This document shows positions 25,475 through 31,985 of a stretch of DNA of 64,000 nucleotides, piece by piece. Position numbers and translations under genes: made by a program. Under the pieces are notes generated by a model that saw only the letters and a list, made by a program, of their open reading frames with translations, was not told the DNA's origin and did no database searches. The DNA is taken from positions 1 through 64,000 of the forward strand of contig NZ_VRLS01000032.1 of the NCBI RefSeq assembly GCF_008017825.1, given 5' to 3'. Numbering within the stretch: position 1 is the stretch's first letter; the number at the start of each line of letters is the position of its first letter. The stretch comes from Mesonia sp008017825 (GTDB taxonomy: Bacteria > Bacteroidota > Bacteroidia > Flavobacteriales > Flavobacteriaceae).

Positions 25475-25545
25475 ATTGCAAATAAAGTAAATTAAATTTC
25501 AGTAAAACTTTAAAACAACGTGTTTTCATAGATTGTAAAAGCCCG

Positions 25546-25598
25546 TTTACTGAAGAAAAATTATGATTCAATGAAAACATTAGCCCATTCATTTAAAA
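25546..25598 (+). promoter_or_regulatory. Three 21-base-period direct repeats, probable LytTR operator A
   Basis: Units start at 25546 (TTTACTGAAGA), 25567 (TTCAATGAAAA) and 25588 (TTCATTTAAAA), spaced exactly 21 bases. The middle and last units with their spacer align closely with the repeat pair at 27062..27093. The last unit starts 37 bases before the CATCTTTG element at 25625, the same distance as in the other promoter. Confidence 0.7.
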
Positions 25599-25624
25599 TT
25601 CTTGTTTGATAAAATATCTATCTA

Positions 25625-25632
25625 CATCTTTG
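25625..25632 (+). promoter_or_regulatory. -7-like element CATCTTTG for the TlpA-like gene
   Basis: One mismatch to TAnnTTTG, and identical to the element at 27120..27127. It lies 29 bases before ATG 25662 and makes the upstream TTG start at 25602 unlikely. Confidence 0.6.
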
Positions 25633-25661
25633 TAGGTGAAAGACTTAAACAGAAATTAAAA

Positions 25662-26183
25662 ATGTGTCATAAAATAGTAATTATAATAATCTCTATTTTC
25701 TCTTTTGGGTTAATTTTAAATAGTGGTTATGCCCAATCTGGTGACACCTCACTAAGTAATAACCATATAGCTGTTTATACGTTTGATGAGTTAGAACCTT
25801 TATTATATACCGATTCAAATAAAATACATGTTGTAAATTTTTGGGCTATGTGGTGTGCTCCTTGTATAAAGGAGCTGCCCATTTTTGAAAATTATGCAAC
25901 ACAGAATAAAAATGTAGAAATAACTTTGGTAAGTTTAGATTTTCCTAAGGATATTGAAACGAAACTTAAACCCTTTTTAAAGAAGAAAGGAATCTCCTTA
26001 AATGTTGTATTATTAGATGATCCCGATGCTAATAGTTGGATAAATAAAATTGACCGTAATTGGTCTGGAGCAATACCTTTTACCATTATTTTTAATCATA
26101 AAAAGAGATCCTATCACGAGCGTTCCTTTGAGAATATTGAAGACTTAAAAACCGAAATTAATAATACCATAAATTCTAAATAA
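25662..26183 (+). CDS. Exported TlpA-like thioredoxin-fold disulfide reductase
   Basis: A 173-residue protein with an N-terminal signal or membrane anchor (residues 1-25, ending SGYAQ) and one thioredoxin domain acting in the periplasm. The active site is WCAPC with Cys65 and Cys68, and the cis-Pro loop is GAIPFT. TlpA/ResA family members reduce disulfides, for example in apocytochrome c or copper-site proteins. It is followed after one base by another redoxin and transcribed from a promoter with LytTR-like repeats. The open frame extends upstream to a TTG at 25602, but that would cover the promoter and bury the signal peptide. Confidence 0.88.
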   Translation: MCHKIVIIIISIFSFGLILNSGYAQSGDTSLSNNHIAVYTFDELEPLLYTDSNKIHVVNFWAMWCAPCIKELPIFENYATQNKNVEITLVSLDFPKDIETKLKPFLKKKGISLNVVLLDDPDANSWINKIDRNWSGAIPFTIIFNHKKRSYHERSFENIEDLKTEINNTINSK

Positions 26184-26184
26184 A

Positions 26185-26880
26185 ATGAAAAAAAATAAGC
26201 TAGGTTTATTAGCCATTGTAATTTTATGTGTTTTTTTAACTACTGTAAATATAAACGCGCAAGATAGAAAAGGACCTCCTCCTAACGGAGAGCGAAAAGG
26301 TCCTCCAAGAGGTGGTCATAGTCCAGAGCAAACTAAAACTCTAGAAGAAATTGGGGGTTATCAAATTGGTGAACTCGCAACAGATTTTGAACTTAAAAAT
26401 ATAGATGGCTCTATATTTTCTTTAGCTGATATAGAAAATGCTCAAGGATATATTGTAGTTTTTACTTGTAATGAATGTCCATTCGCTAAATTGTATGAAG
26501 ACCGCTTGATAGCACTACACCATAAATATTCTTCACAAGGTTATTCTGTTGTTGCCATTAATCCCAATGTGAGCAAAACCAACGACAAAGAAAGCTTTGA
26601 AGCGATGCAGAAAAGAGCCAAAGAAATGGACTTCCCTTTTGTTTATTTAGCAGATGAAAACCACGATGTATTTCCAAAATATGGAGCTGTAAGAACACCT
26701 CACGTATTCTTATTGGACAAAGAAAGGAGGGTTCAATATATTGGAACCATAGACGATAATGCAAGATCCCCAAAAGACGTAAATGTAAAATACCTTGAGA
26801 ATGCTATAAACGCTTTACAAAAAGGGAAAAAACCAGAAACTACTTTTACAAAAGCCATAGGCTGCCCAGTCAAAGCTTAA
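26185..26880 (+). CDS. Exported redoxin-domain protein (thioredoxin family)
   Basis: A 231-residue protein with a signal peptide (1-26, ending NINAQ). A Pro/Gly/Arg-rich linker (residues 28-48, GPPPNGERKGPPRGG) leads to an AhpC/TSA-Redoxin domain. The C-x2-C active site is Cys95/Cys98 in FTCNECPFAKLYEDRL, a sequence typical of the family in which Cys-Pro-Phe follows. RTPHVFLLDKERR contains the cis-Pro. A further Cys lies near the C-terminus. It overlaps the promoter unit of the TlpA-like gene and ends at a strong terminator. It probably acts with the TlpA-like protein in envelope thiol chemistry. Confidence 0.88.
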   Translation: MKKNKLGLLAIVILCVFLTTVNINAQDRKGPPPNGERKGPPRGGHSPEQTKTLEEIGGYQIGELATDFELKNIDGSIFSLADIENAQGYIVVFTCNECPFAKLYEDRLIALHHKYSSQGYSVVAINPNVSKTNDKESFEAMQKRAKEMDFPFVYLADENHDVFPKYGAVRTPHVFLLDKERRVQYIGTIDDNARSPKDVNVKYLENAINALQKGKKPETTFTKAIGCPVKA

Positions 26881-26913
26881 AAATTATAAATGCAATTTAC
26901 TACCACCCTAACT

Positions 26914-26949
26914 AAAAGCTTCACAGTTAATTTGTGAAGCTTTTTTTTT
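26914..26949 (+). terminator. Terminator of the redoxin pair
   Basis: A 12-bp stem AAAAGCTTCACA with TGTGAAGCTTTT, a 7-base loop and a T tract. Confidence 0.92.
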
Positions 26950-27061
26950 GAAATTCACTTCAACTAATCATTCTACCAATTACTACACAAACCATTTATT
27001 TTCAAAGTTCCAAACAACTAAAAACAAGACTTATACAGCGTAATTACATTAAAAACCAACG

Positions 27062-27093
27062 TTCACTGAAAACTACAACCCATTCACTGAAAA
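27062..27093 (+). promoter_or_regulatory. Direct-repeat pair with 21-base period, probable LytTR operator B
   Basis: TTCACTGAAAA at 27062 is repeated exactly at 27083. The second unit starts 37 bases before CATCTTTG at 27120, as in operator A. Confidence 0.75.
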
Positions 27094-27119
27094 TTCATTT
27101 TTAGTATCTAAATATACTG

Positions 27120-27127
27120 CATCTTTG
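27120..27127 (+). promoter_or_regulatory. -7-like element CATCTTTG for the EF-hand gene
   Basis: Same variant element as at 25625..25632, 32 bases before ATG 27160. Confidence 0.6.
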
Positions 27128-27159
27128 ATAGTATATTAATACAATAAAAAATAGTAATT

Positions 27160-27447
27160 ATGAAAAAGAGTTTAAAAAACGGATTATTTGCAGCTGTACT
27201 TTCCTTAGGGTTTTTAAGTGCAAATGCACAATCAGATCAAAAAAGAGAAAGAAAAGAACCACCAACTTATGCTGAACTTATCAAAGAAATGGATGCAAAT
27301 GAAGATGGTAAACTTTCTGAAGACGAAACAAAAGGTCCACTCAAAAAAAGATTTAGTAAAATTGATACAGATGAAGATGGCTTTATTACCGAAGAAGAGT
27401 TTAAAAATGCTCCGAAACCAAAAAGAAAAGAACGAGGTAGAAGATAG
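27160..27447 (+). CDS. Small exported EF-hand protein
   Basis: A 95-residue protein with a signal peptide (1-24, SANAQ). It has two canonical calcium-binding loops, D45-A-N-E-D-G-K-L-S-E-D-E56 and D69-T-D-E-D-G-F-I-T-E-E-E80, with Asp/Asn at 1, 3 and 5 and Glu at 12. A basic Lys/Arg-rich C-terminus (KPKRKERGRR) follows. It is probably a periplasmic or surface calcium binder. The first gene after the second LytTR-type operator, so likely a direct target of the adjacent two-component system. A hairpin follows it, with possible read-through to the YHYH gene. Confidence 0.9.
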   Translation: MKKSLKNGLFAAVLSLGFLSANAQSDQKRERKEPPTYAELIKEMDANEDGKLSEDETKGPLKKRFSKIDTDEDGFITEEEFKNAPKPKRKERGRR

Positions 27448-27483
27448 TTTTGTTAATTGATTTATTAGTTTTTATGGTTAGCT

Positions 27484-27522
27484 AAAAAGGCTTCCTCAAA
27501 TGCATTTTTGGAAGCTTTTTTT
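27484..27522 (+). terminator. Terminator or attenuator after the EF-hand gene
   Basis: GCTTCC at 27490..27495 pairs with GGAAGC at 27510..27515, flanked by A and T runs, with a 14-base loop. The upstream GGTTAGCTAAAAAGG resembles the sequence before the uvrA terminator. Confidence 0.65.
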
Positions 27523-27583
27523 AATTCATTTATAAACAATTCAGTCATCTTAGACTTATTATTTATTTTTAAAATCAGAGATT

Positions 27584-28357
27584 ATGAAGAATATTTTTAA
27601 AATTATTATGCTAATAGCTGTTCAAGTTATCGCCATTATTTCTTGCTCGAGTGATGATTCAACGATAAATACTACAGAAACCGAGGAAAATGAGGAAACG
27701 GTTGAAGAGGAAGAAACAGTAACGGAATTACACCCTGCCTTTGCTGCTTTTAATACGGAAGCTACCACTATCTTCTTAGATGGTAATCATGTAGTTATTG
27801 AAACTACTGGGTTACCTAATCACGAAACTGTTTACTGGGGAGAAGGACATACACTTTACAAAGATGAACCCAATGTACAAGTAACCCCTTCCATTATGTC
27901 TAGCAACAATAATGAAATTACGATTAGCGTAGATGCAACGCCTAACTTAACGGGAAGCACGGTTGCTACAGAACTAGGCACCGTAGGAATTGCGGTAAGC
28001 GGAGCTTCTATATTTAATGATCAAGAAGGAGGAGGTCCATTGTCTCAAGCTGCAGCAAGTTTAGATTGGACAGGAGCTCATATTGGTCCGGGGGTTTATC
28101 ATTATCATTTAGAACCTAAAGCGTTTACTAATGACGACGATAAATTAGTAGGCATTTTAAGAGATGGTATATTCATCTATGGGAGAAAATGTAACTCAAC
28201 TAGCACCTATCCTACAGATTTAGATGCTTCTGGGGGTCATACTTCTACTACGCAATATACAGAGGGGGAAGAAGAGTATCATTATCATATTATAAATGAA
28301 TTATATTCTAATACAGGATCCTATTTAGCATTTGCAGGTCCTTACCAAGGTTATTAA
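27584..28357 (+). CDS. YHYH domain lipoprotein
   Basis: A 257-residue lipoprotein with lipobox Cys21 (AIISCSSDD) and an acidic Glu/Thr-rich linker to about residue 48. The YHYH domain contains YHYH at 172-175 (GVYHYHLEP) and a second YHYH at 232-235. DGIFIYGRKC and the terminal LAFAGPYQGY are also family features. The paired Tyr/His motifs suggest a metal site, possibly copper or calcium, but the family function is not established. It lies between the EF-hand gene and the YwqK- and SCO-type genes, a grouping that supports a metal-handling role. Confidence 0.87.
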   Translation: MKNIFKIIMLIAVQVIAIISCSSDDSTINTTETEENEETVEEEETVTELHPAFAAFNTEATTIFLDGNHVVIETTGLPNHETVYWGEGHTLYKDEPNVQVTPSIMSSNNNEITISVDATPNLTGSTVATELGTVGIAVSGASIFNDQEGGGPLSQAAASLDWTGAHIGPGVYHYHLEPKAFTNDDDKLVGILRDGIFIYGRKCNSTSTYPTDLDASGGHTSTTQYTEGEEEYHYHIINELYSNTGSYLAFAGPYQGY

Positions 28358-28367
28358 TAAATGAAAT

Positions 28368-28985
28368 ATGAAAACCTCTATCATTATTTTTCTCCTTTAT
28401 CTGACTTGTCTTAGTTGTACCCAGTCTAAAGATCGTAAAACCATTATGAATAAAGCCTTAACGGAAGAAAATGATATAATTATAGATACTACTAAAGTTT
28501 TAAAAGAAGAATTAGTACTCCATCCTACTGAGGGAAAATGGTATTACCATAATCAACCTTATACTGGGTTTTCATTGAAATTTCATTCTAACGATACGCT
28601 AAGTGAAAAAACAGGTTACTACAAGGGTAAAAGAGAAGGCATGGCTAAAAAATGGTCAGAAAATGGGACTCTACGTATAGAATCTTATTACAAAAAAAAT
28701 CGGTTAGAGGGTGTTTATAAAACGTGGTGGGAAAATGGAGTGCTTGCATCTCAGTCTTACTATAAAAAGGGAATAAAACATGGTTTAGTTAAAGAATGGT
28801 ATGCTACGGGACAACTAGCCAAAGAAAGACGATTAATAGATGGAAAAGAAGAAGGCTTACAAAAAGCTTGGTTAGAAAATGGTAAATTATATATTAATTA
28901 CGAAGCCAAAAACGGACGCATTTTTGGAATGCGAAGAGCAAATTCGTGCTATCAATTAGAAGATGAAAATGTTGTTACAAATTAA
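28368..28985 (+). CDS. MORN-variant (YwqK-type) repeat lipoprotein
   Basis: A 205-residue predicted lipoprotein (lipobox near Cys17, TCLSC). The body consists of about five MORN-like repeats, each around G-x-x-K/E-x-W-x-x-N-G-x-L (for example GMAKKWSENGTLR, GVYKTWWENGVLA, GLVKEWYATGQLA, GLQKAWLENGKLY). Database names calling such proteins toxin-antitoxin YwqK antitoxin are not supported here, as no toxin partner exists. The gene overlaps the SCO gene by 23 bases, so the two are translationally coupled. Its role may be protein or lipid binding at the envelope. Confidence 0.82.
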   Translation: MKTSIIIFLLYLTCLSCTQSKDRKTIMNKALTEENDIIIDTTKVLKEELVLHPTEGKWYYHNQPYTGFSLKFHSNDTLSEKTGYYKGKREGMAKKWSENGTLRIESYYKKNRLEGVYKTWWENGVLASQSYYKKGIKHGLVKEWYATGQLAKERRLIDGKEEGLQKAWLENGKLYINYEAKNGRIFGMRRANSCYQLEDENVVTN

Positions 28986-29658
28986 GCTTTTTAGAAAATT
29001 ATCAATTTTGTTATTGATATTAATGGCGAGTTGCACAAGTGAAACTAAAAAAGAAAATATTCAGGTAACTGAAACAAGTAGAACCGAGTATCTCCCCTAT
29101 TATAATGAAGAATCTTTTACACCGCATTGGATTACTCCAGGTACAAAAGAAGAAAAATATTTTCATAAAATTCCAGAATTTAAACTAATTAATCAGTTAG
29201 GAGATACCGTGACTCAAAAAACATTTGAGAACAAGATCTACATCACTGATTTCTTCTTTACCATTTGCCCAGGCATTTGTCCGCAAATGACAGATAATAT
29301 GTATAAGCTGCAAGAAGAGTTTAAAAAAGATAAAGATATTCTCTTGCTTTCTCATTCTGTTATGCCCTCAAATGATTCTGTTTCGGTATTAAAAGATTAT
29401 GCTAAAGAACATCAAGTGATTACCAATAAATGGCATTTAGTAACAGGAGACAAAACTGAAATTTATCATCTAGGGAGAAATGCTTATTTCGTTGAGAATA
29501 ATTTAGGTGAACCGAAAAACATAAATGATTTTCTACACACAGAAAATTTTTTACTTATCGATAAAAATAAACACATTAGAGGTATCTATAACGGATTAAA
29601 TAGAGCTTCCATTGCACAATTAATCACAGACATTAAAACTTTAAAAAATGAGTTATAA
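28963..29658 (+). CDS. SCO1/SenC family lipoprotein
   Basis: A 231-residue lipoprotein (lipobox Cys24 in LMASCTSE) with the SCO thioredoxin-like fold. Metal ligands are C102-x3-C106 in ICPGICP and His192 in DFLHTENFLLID. SCO proteins deliver copper to the CuA centre of cytochrome oxidase or act as thiol reductants. No oxidase gene is adjacent, so the partner may lie elsewhere, or the protein may serve the redoxins and the YHYH protein in this block. It ends before a long hairpin terminator. Confidence 0.9.
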   Translation: MKMLLQIKLFRKLSILLLILMASCTSETKKENIQVTETSRTEYLPYYNEESFTPHWITPGTKEEKYFHKIPEFKLINQLGDTVTQKTFENKIYITDFFFTICPGICPQMTDNMYKLQEEFKKDKDILLLSHSVMPSNDSVSVLKDYAKEHQVITNKWHLVTGDKTEIYHLGRNAYFVENNLGEPKNINDFLHTENFLLIDKNKHIRGIYNGLNRASIAQLITDIKTLKNEL

Positions 29659-29690
29659 ATAAGTGCTTATTATCAAAAAGGAATAGTTAT

Positions 29691-29740
29691 AAAGATTTCA
29701 GCATTTATTCTATCGAAATAAATGCTTAAATCTTTTTTTT
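29691..29740 (+). terminator. Terminator of the YHYH-SCO unit
   Basis: A long hairpin with arms AAAGATTT/AAATCTTT and AGCATTTATT/AATAAATGCT, separated by a one- or two-base bulge, is followed by an eight-T run. Confidence 0.9.
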
Positions 29741-29756
29741 GAGTGTGCCGAACTTC

Positions 29757-29764
29757 TATTTTTG
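29757..29764 (+). promoter_or_regulatory. -7 element TATTTTTG for prfB
   Basis: TAnnTTTG match 26 bases before ATG 29791. Confidence 0.6.
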
Positions 29765-29790
29765 TTTATTAGAATAAAAAACTTCTTAAA

Positions 29791-30892
29791 ATGACGATTA
29801 CCCAAGATAACTTGAAAGACTTCGCAGAACGTGTCACCGCCCTAAAACAATATCTTTGACATAGATGCCAAACGTATTGAGATTGCAAATGAGGAAGAAA
29901 AAACCTTTGCCCCAGATTTTTGGGACAATCCACAAGAAGCTCAGAAAGTAGTCCGCGCTCTCAATCAAGAAAAAAAATGGGTAGAAGATTATGAAACTGC
30001 CCTCACCTATTATGAAGATTTAGAAGTAATATTTGAATTCTATAAAGAAGGAGAAGCTTCAGAAAGTGATTTAATTCAGCGGTACGAAAAATTAAAAGAC
30101 CTCTTAGAAGATTTAGAGTTTAAAAATATGCTTTCAGAAGAAGGAGATGATCTTTCTGCTGTTTTGCAAATTACTGCCGGTGCTGGTGGAACAGAGAGTT
30201 GCGATTGGGCACAAATGCTCATGAGAATGTATTTGATGTGGGCAGAAAAACAAGGTTTTAAAATTAAAGAGCTTAACTACCAAGAAGGTGATGTGGCTGG
30301 TATAAAGACCGTGACTCTAGAAATTGAAGGAGACTATGCTTTTGGGTGGTTAAAAGGAGAAAATGGTGTACATCGTTTGGTACGTATTTCTCCGTTTGAT
30401 AGTAACGCAAAACGACATACTTCATTTGCTTCCGTTTACGTATATCCTCTAGTAGATGATTCTATTGAAGTTGAAATTAATCCCGCAGATATTGAAATTA
30501 CCACTGCTCGTTCTAGTGGTGCTGGAGGGCAAAATGTAAATAAAGTAGAGACGAAAGTGCAATTAGTACACCACCCTAGTGGTATTCATATTTCATGTTC
30601 AGAAACGCGATCTCAGCAAGATAATAGACAGCGTGCTATGCAAATGTTACGTTCTCAATTGTATGAGATTGAACTGCAAAAACAACTAGCACAGCGGGAA
30701 GATATTGAAGCGGGAAAAATGAAAATTGAATGGGGTTCTCAAATTAGAAATTACGTTATGCATCCTTATAAATTAGTGAAAGATGTGCGAACTGCTGAGG
30801 AAACTGGAAACGTAGATGCTGTTATGGACGGAAATATCGACGCTTTCTTAAAAGCATATTTAATGATGATGGGGCAAAAAGACGAGAGTTAG
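29791..30892 (+). CDS. prfB: Peptide chain release factor 2, programmed +1 frameshift
   Basis: RF2 recognises UGA and UAA and triggers peptide release. The zero frame from ATG 29791 runs 22 codons to CTT TGA C (29854..29860). Skipping T29857 continues in +1 as GAC ATA GAT to the stop at 30892, giving 366 aa. The shifted frame is exactly that of the downstream open frame beginning at 30128. The anticodon-like SPF is at about 200-202 and GGQ at about 245-247 in GAGGQNVNKVE, so it is RF2. The AGGGGG-type Shine-Dalgarno stimulator seen in E. coli is absent upstream of CTTTGAC (CTA AAA CAA TAT). Full-length RF2 is therefore made by frameshifting, with presumable autoregulation by RF2 level. Confidence 0.95.
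29854..29860 (+). promoter_or_regulatory. prfB frameshift site CTTTGAC
   Basis: CUU slippage codon, in-frame UGA and following C, the canonical RF2 recoding heptamer. No purine-rich stimulator is visible in the preceding 15 bases. Confidence 0.93.
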
Positions 30893-30998
30893 TAATAAAT
30901 GAAATTGAAGATTTTTCTGAGTTGAAAAGTAAAAACTCTCCTTATCTTTCTTCTTTTTATTTTTAACTTATTAACTTTCATTTCAAAATTATAAAACT

Positions 30999-31340
30999 AT
31001 GATTAAAATATATCACAATCCTAGATGTTCAAAATCAAGGGAAGGTTTAAAGATTTTAGAGGAATCTGGAAAAGATTTTCTCATTGTAAAATATTTAGAC
31101 ATTCCTATGAAAAAGGAAGAAATCAAAAAAGTATTAGAATTATTAGATATTTCTGCGGAAGAATTAATCAGAAAGAACGAGAAAGTTTGGAAAGAAAACT
31201 ATAAAGATCAAGATCTATCTGAAGAAGATCTTTTAGAGGCGATGCAAGAACATCCCAAACTTATTGAAAGACCAATCGTAGCGAATGGAGAAAAAGCGGT
31301 TATTGGTAGACCTCCCGAAAAAATAAAAGAGTTTATTTAA
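30999..31340 (+). CDS. arsC: ArsC/Spx-fold arsenate reductase family protein
   Basis: A 113-residue thioredoxin-fold protein of the glutaredoxin-dependent ArsC family. The catalytic Cys10 is in NPRCSKSREG and the Arg-containing ERPIVANGEKAVIGRPPE closes the active site. No arsenic efflux genes are nearby, so it may be a YfgD-like housekeeping paralogue rather than an arsenic-resistance enzyme. It is monocistronic with a hairpin terminator. Confidence 0.9.
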   Translation: MIKIYHNPRCSKSREGLKILEESGKDFLIVKYLDIPMKKEEIKKVLELLDISAEELIRKNEKVWKENYKDQDLSEEDLLEAMQEHPKLIERPIVANGEKAVIGRPPEKIKEFI

Positions 31341-31369
31341 CGAAAAGGTGAATAAATAAAATTTTTAAT

Positions 31370-31402
31370 AAAGCATCAAGATTACTCATTTTGATGCTTT
31401 TT
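31370..31402 (+). terminator. Terminator of arsC-like gene
   Basis: AAAGCATCAA pairs with TTGATGCTTT around an 11-base loop, followed by T residues. Confidence 0.87.
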
Positions 31403-31471
31403 GCTTTTATACATTTAACGAGCTGTTAACGGATTAAAGTATTGATTTTTATTATATTAAAAATAAAAACC

Positions 31472-31858
31472 ATGAAAAAACTAGTTTTTATTTTATTCGT
31501 TTCTGTATTTAGTTTAAGTTCAATTCACCTAAATGCACAAGATTTAACGCAAGGCAAACCTTCTGCAAAAGTCAATGAGCAAGTTGACAATGAGCTCAAA
31601 TACTTAACACAAGAGCTTGCACTAACAGGTAAACAACAAAAGTTAACTACACTGAAGTTGACTGAGTTTGCTATGAAAGAGAAACAACTTATAAGGTCTA
31701 ATATGACCATAGATGAAAAACAAAAGCAGATTTCAGCATTAAACATTAATAAAATTAACGAGATGAGAGATATTTTAAGTGGCCCCCAACACGATAAATA
31801 TGTAAAACTTATCAAACAAAAGAGAAAAACCAATAAGGCTGATATGTTGGAAAATTAA
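31472..31858 (+). CDS. Small secreted alpha-helical protein (Spy/CpxP-like)
   Basis: A 128-residue exported protein with a signal peptide (1-22, HLNAQ) and a highly charged helical body. The pattern LTGKQQKLTTLKLTEFAMKEKQ with later NINKINEMRDILSGPQHDKY resembles the helical hairpin of Spy/CpxP-type periplasmic proteins, but the LTxxQ box is only approximate. Function is therefore uncertain. The start at 31472 is preferred because the preceding ten codons have no signal-peptide character. Confidence 0.75.
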   Translation: MKKLVFILFVSVFSLSSIHLNAQDLTQGKPSAKVNEQVDNELKYLTQELALTGKQQKLTTLKLTEFAMKEKQLIRSNMTIDEKQKQISALNINKINEMRDILSGPQHDKYVKLIKQKRKTNKADMLEN

Positions 31859-31880
31859 AAAAAGTTCAAGAATCATAAAT

Positions 31881-31914
31881 AAATCCGCTTTAGCATAATA
31901 GAGCGGATTTTTTA
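31881..31914 (+). terminator. Terminator of the small secreted protein gene
   Basis: AAATCCGCT pairs with AGCGGATTT, with a 12-base loop and a T tract. Confidence 0.88.
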
Positions 31915-31985
31915 TTAACCAAATTTTAACAAATCTCAGTTAAACCATACAAGGTAAATAGGGTCTTAAAATAAAAACATCCCAA

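Noticed and set aside
27218..27460. Long overlapping Lys/Met-rich frame over the EF-hand gene
   Set aside because: The other frame has a signal peptide and two canonical EF-hand loops; this one is a composition artefact.
27521..27553. TTCATTTATAA with CATCTTAG before the YHYH gene, as a third LytTR promoter
   Set aside because: The spacing is 21 rather than 37 bases to the -7-like sequence, there is no second repeat unit, and it overlaps the hairpin tail.
28368..28985. Possible toxin-antitoxin antitoxin (YwqK name)
   Set aside because: The protein is a lipidated MORN-repeat protein and no toxin gene accompanies it.
29791..30127. In-frame TGA near the start of prfB, resembling a pseudogene or a late-starting gene
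   Set aside because: CTTTGAC is the conserved RF2 recoding site and the +1 frame continues seamlessly into the GGQ domain, so it is programmed frameshifting.
30999..31340. Arsenic resistance island
   Set aside because: Only one ArsC-fold gene is present, with no arsR, arsB or arsA nearby.
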